A stretch of 6,398 bases of DNA from an uncultured Bacteroidales bacterium (GTDB lineage Bacteria; Bacteroidota; Bacteroidia; Bacteroidales; Muribaculaceae): NCBI GenBank assembly GCA_900554345.1, contig USHH01000132.1:1-6398 (forward strand). Direction: 5' to 3'. The notes under the pieces were generated by a model. It saw nothing but the letters and a program-made list of their open reading frames with translations, was not told where the DNA came from and searched no databases. Positions 4,744 through 6,398 of this stretch are shown one piece after another; position 1 is the stretch's first letter; every line of letters begins with the position of its first letter. Made by a program: the position numbers and the translations under genes.

Positions 4744-6398
4744 ATGATCAACACCACCATCATCAAACTGGCCAGAACCGCGATTTTCGGCGCGGTGCTG
4801 GCAATGCCTTTCGGCGCCGACGCCATACGTGCGCGCCAGGGCGACATCATCGTGAGCCAGCCCGACGGCACCCAGCTCACCATCCGCCTCGAAGGTGACG
4901 AACGTGACCACAGCGTCTTCACTTCCGACGGCTATCTCCTCGTAGAGGGCGCCAACGGATGCTACAACTACGCACGTCTCGACTCCGACGGCAACATCAG
5001 CGATTCCGGCATCGCCGCCTCCGACGCCCGGATGCGCGGCGCCTCCGCCAGGGCTTTCCTCAAAAACGTCGATTCTCCCGCCATATACCAGGCACTCCAG
5101 CAGCGCGCGGAGGCCAGGATGGCAGAGCAGGCCGCCCACGCTCCCGCCGACGGCATGAAGAAGGGCATCGGCCTCTGCAAGACAAGCTTCCCCCTCTTCG
5201 GCACCCCCAAGGCACTCGTAATCCTTGTGGAGTATCAGGACGTGAAATTCACCACCGAGAACCCGCAGGAGTATTTCGACCGCATGTTTAACGAAGAAGG
5301 ATTCAGCGACTACGAGGCCACAGGCAGCTGCCGCGACTATTTCGTGGAGAACTCCATGGGCCAGTTCGCTCCCGATTTCGACATCATCGGCCCTGTGGAG
5401 CTTCCCAAGAACATGAAATACTACGGCGGCAACGACGCCCGAGGCAATGACTCACATCCCGAGGACATGGTGATTCACGCCTGTCAGGCTCTCGACGACG
5501 AGATCGACTTCAGCCAGTATGACACCGACGGCGACGGATATATCGACAACATATATATCTATTACGCCGGCTACGGCGAAGCCGACGGCGGCTCCAACGA
5601 CACCGTGTGGCCCCACTCCTGGGACCTCGACTACGCCGGCAAGCACCATACCTTCGACGGAGTGAAGCTCAACCACTACGCCTGCTCCAACGAGATAGAC
5701 TTCGCCACCAAGCGTCCCGACGGCATCGGCACTTTCGTGCATGAGTTCTCCCATGTGCTCGGTCTGCCCGACCTCTACGCCACGACCTATACCTCCTCAT
5801 TCACCCCGGGCCCGTATAACGTGCTCGACTACGGCCCCTACAACAATGAGGGACGCACTCCCCCGCAGTATTCCGCTTTCGAGCGCCTCGCCCTCGGATG
5901 GATGGAGCCCGAGGTGCTCGACAACACTATGGAGGGCACATTCTACCTGCTCCCGATCGACACCTCCAACCATGCATATATAATATGGGCCGAGGAAGGC
6001 AAGGAATATTTCCTCCTCGAAAGCCGCAAGCAGCAGAGCGGCGACACCTACATTCCCAACCACGGCATGCTGATATGGCACGTCGATTTCGTTCAGTCGG
6101 TATGGGACAGCAACTCCGTCAACAACACTCCCTCCCACCAGTATGTCGACATCATCGAGGCCGACAACATCAAGAGCGAGAACTCACGCCGCGGCGACGT
6201 ATGGCCCGGCACCAAAAACAAGACCGAGTTCACCCCCGAGAGCAAGCCCGCCTTCAAGAACTGGGCCCGCAAGGGACTCGGCATCAGCATCACGGAAATC
6301 ACCGAGGACGAGGAGCAGGGGCTCATCACCTTCTTCTTCAAGGGCGATAACTCGGGCGTGAGGGAAGCCGCCGGCGAGCGCGGCTGGACCATCAGCGG
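4744..6398 (+). CDS. Secreted M6-family zinc metalloprotease (3' end outside window)
   Basis: An open frame runs from the ATG at 4744 to the right edge, 551 complete codons, without a stop. Residues 1-27 look like a signal peptide (hydrophobic core then G-A-D-A). A pro-domain-like N-terminus follows: 'SQPDGTQLTIRLEGDERDH', 'F-T-S-D-G-Y-L-L' and 'Y-N-Y-A-R-L-D-S-D-G', repeating an arrangement I know from Bacteroidetes M6 peptidases. The catalytic domain starts near 155 ('ALVILVEYQDVKF'). It includes an EF-hand-like calcium loop D-x-D-G-D-G-x-x-D at 260-268 followed by 'IYIYYAGYGEADGG', then 'VWPHSWD'. The zinc site is H-E-F-S-H-V-L-G-L-P-D at 333-343, with His333 and His337 as ligands, Glu334 as catalytic base and the downstream G-x-x-D typical of M6 (immune inhibitor A-like) enzymes. 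Domain sequence continues to about 535. The C-terminus is not visible, so a sorting signal cannot be judged. The gene has its own consensus promoter at 4648-4679. Confidence 0.9.
   Translation, partial: MINTTIIKLARTAIFGAVLAMPFGADAIRARQGDIIVSQPDGTQLTIRLEGDERDHSVFTSDGYLLVEGANGCYNYARLDSDGNISDSGIAASDARMRGASARAFLKNVDSPAIYQALQQRAEARMAEQAAHAPADGMKKGIGLCKTSFPLFGTPKALVILVEYQDVKFTTENPQEYFDRMFNEEGFSDYEATGSCRDYFVENSMGQFAPDFDIIGPVELPKNMKYYGGNDARGNDSHPEDMVIHACQALDDEIDFSQYDTDGDGYIDNIYIYYAGYGEADGGSNDTVWPHSWDLDYAGKHHTFDGVKLNHYACSNEIDFATKRPDGIGTFVHEFSHVLGLPDLYATTYTSSFTPGPYNVLDYGPYNNEGRTPPQYSAFERLALGWMEPEVLDNTMEGTFYLLPIDTSNHAYIIWAEEGKEYFLLESRKQQSGDTYIPNHGMLIWHVDFVQSVWDSNSVNNTPSHQYVDIIEADNIKSENSRRGDVWPGTKNKTEFTPESKPAFKNWARKGLGISITEITEDEEQGLITFFFKGDNSGVREAAGERGWTIS

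Noticed and set aside
5452..6138. Minus-strand frames opposite the M6 protease
   Set aside because: Val/Gly-rich antisense products of a GC-rich coding strand; the plus-strand frame carries the catalytic motifs.

Overview
The window looks like chromosomal DNA of a Bacteroidales bacterium. The evidence is a textbook Bacteroides-type promoter (TTTG, 20 nt, TAAATTTG at 4648-4679), Bacteroidetes-style envelope proteins, and an ECF sigma factor followed by a one-TM protein with an 'F-x-x-P-x-G-Y-F' motif and a small LTxxQ periplasmic protein. The C/G-rich codon third positions would suit Muribaculaceae or a similar family, but I cannot fix the genus.

Minus strand, read from right to left: an ECF sigma-70 factor (3142-3699); a 545-nt gap holding three tandem imperfect copies of a ~150-160 nt repeat (2715-3110); a single-pass membrane protein that is probably the cognate anti-sigma factor (2153-2596); a Spy/CpxP-like periplasmic protein (1659-2144); and the N-terminal ~547 residues of an alpha-2-macroglobulin-family protein, which runs off the left edge (1-1643). 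The last three genes are only 8 and 15 nt apart and look like one operon. The set reads as an envelope-stress module: a sigma factor, its membrane regulator, a chaperone/sensor and a large surface or periplasmic protease trap.

Plus strand: a 194-nt divergent intergenic region with nested inverted repeats (3782-3853), an outer-membrane beta-barrel-like protein (3894-4580), a 163-nt gap with the consensus promoter, and the start of a secreted M6-family zinc metalloprotease (4744 to the right edge).

The most unusual item is the repeat array between the sigma factor and its presumed anti-sigma partner. Each copy has a 23-nt block identical in all three, then a 30-nt hairpin capped by a GNRA-type tetraloop. 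The stem is kept by one compensatory pair change and by G-U wobbles that only pair in plus-strand RNA. On the minus strand each copy also opens an ATG reading frame starting MK(R/Q)F, and the frame nearest the anti-sigma gene ends just inside that gene's start. I do not recognise this element.
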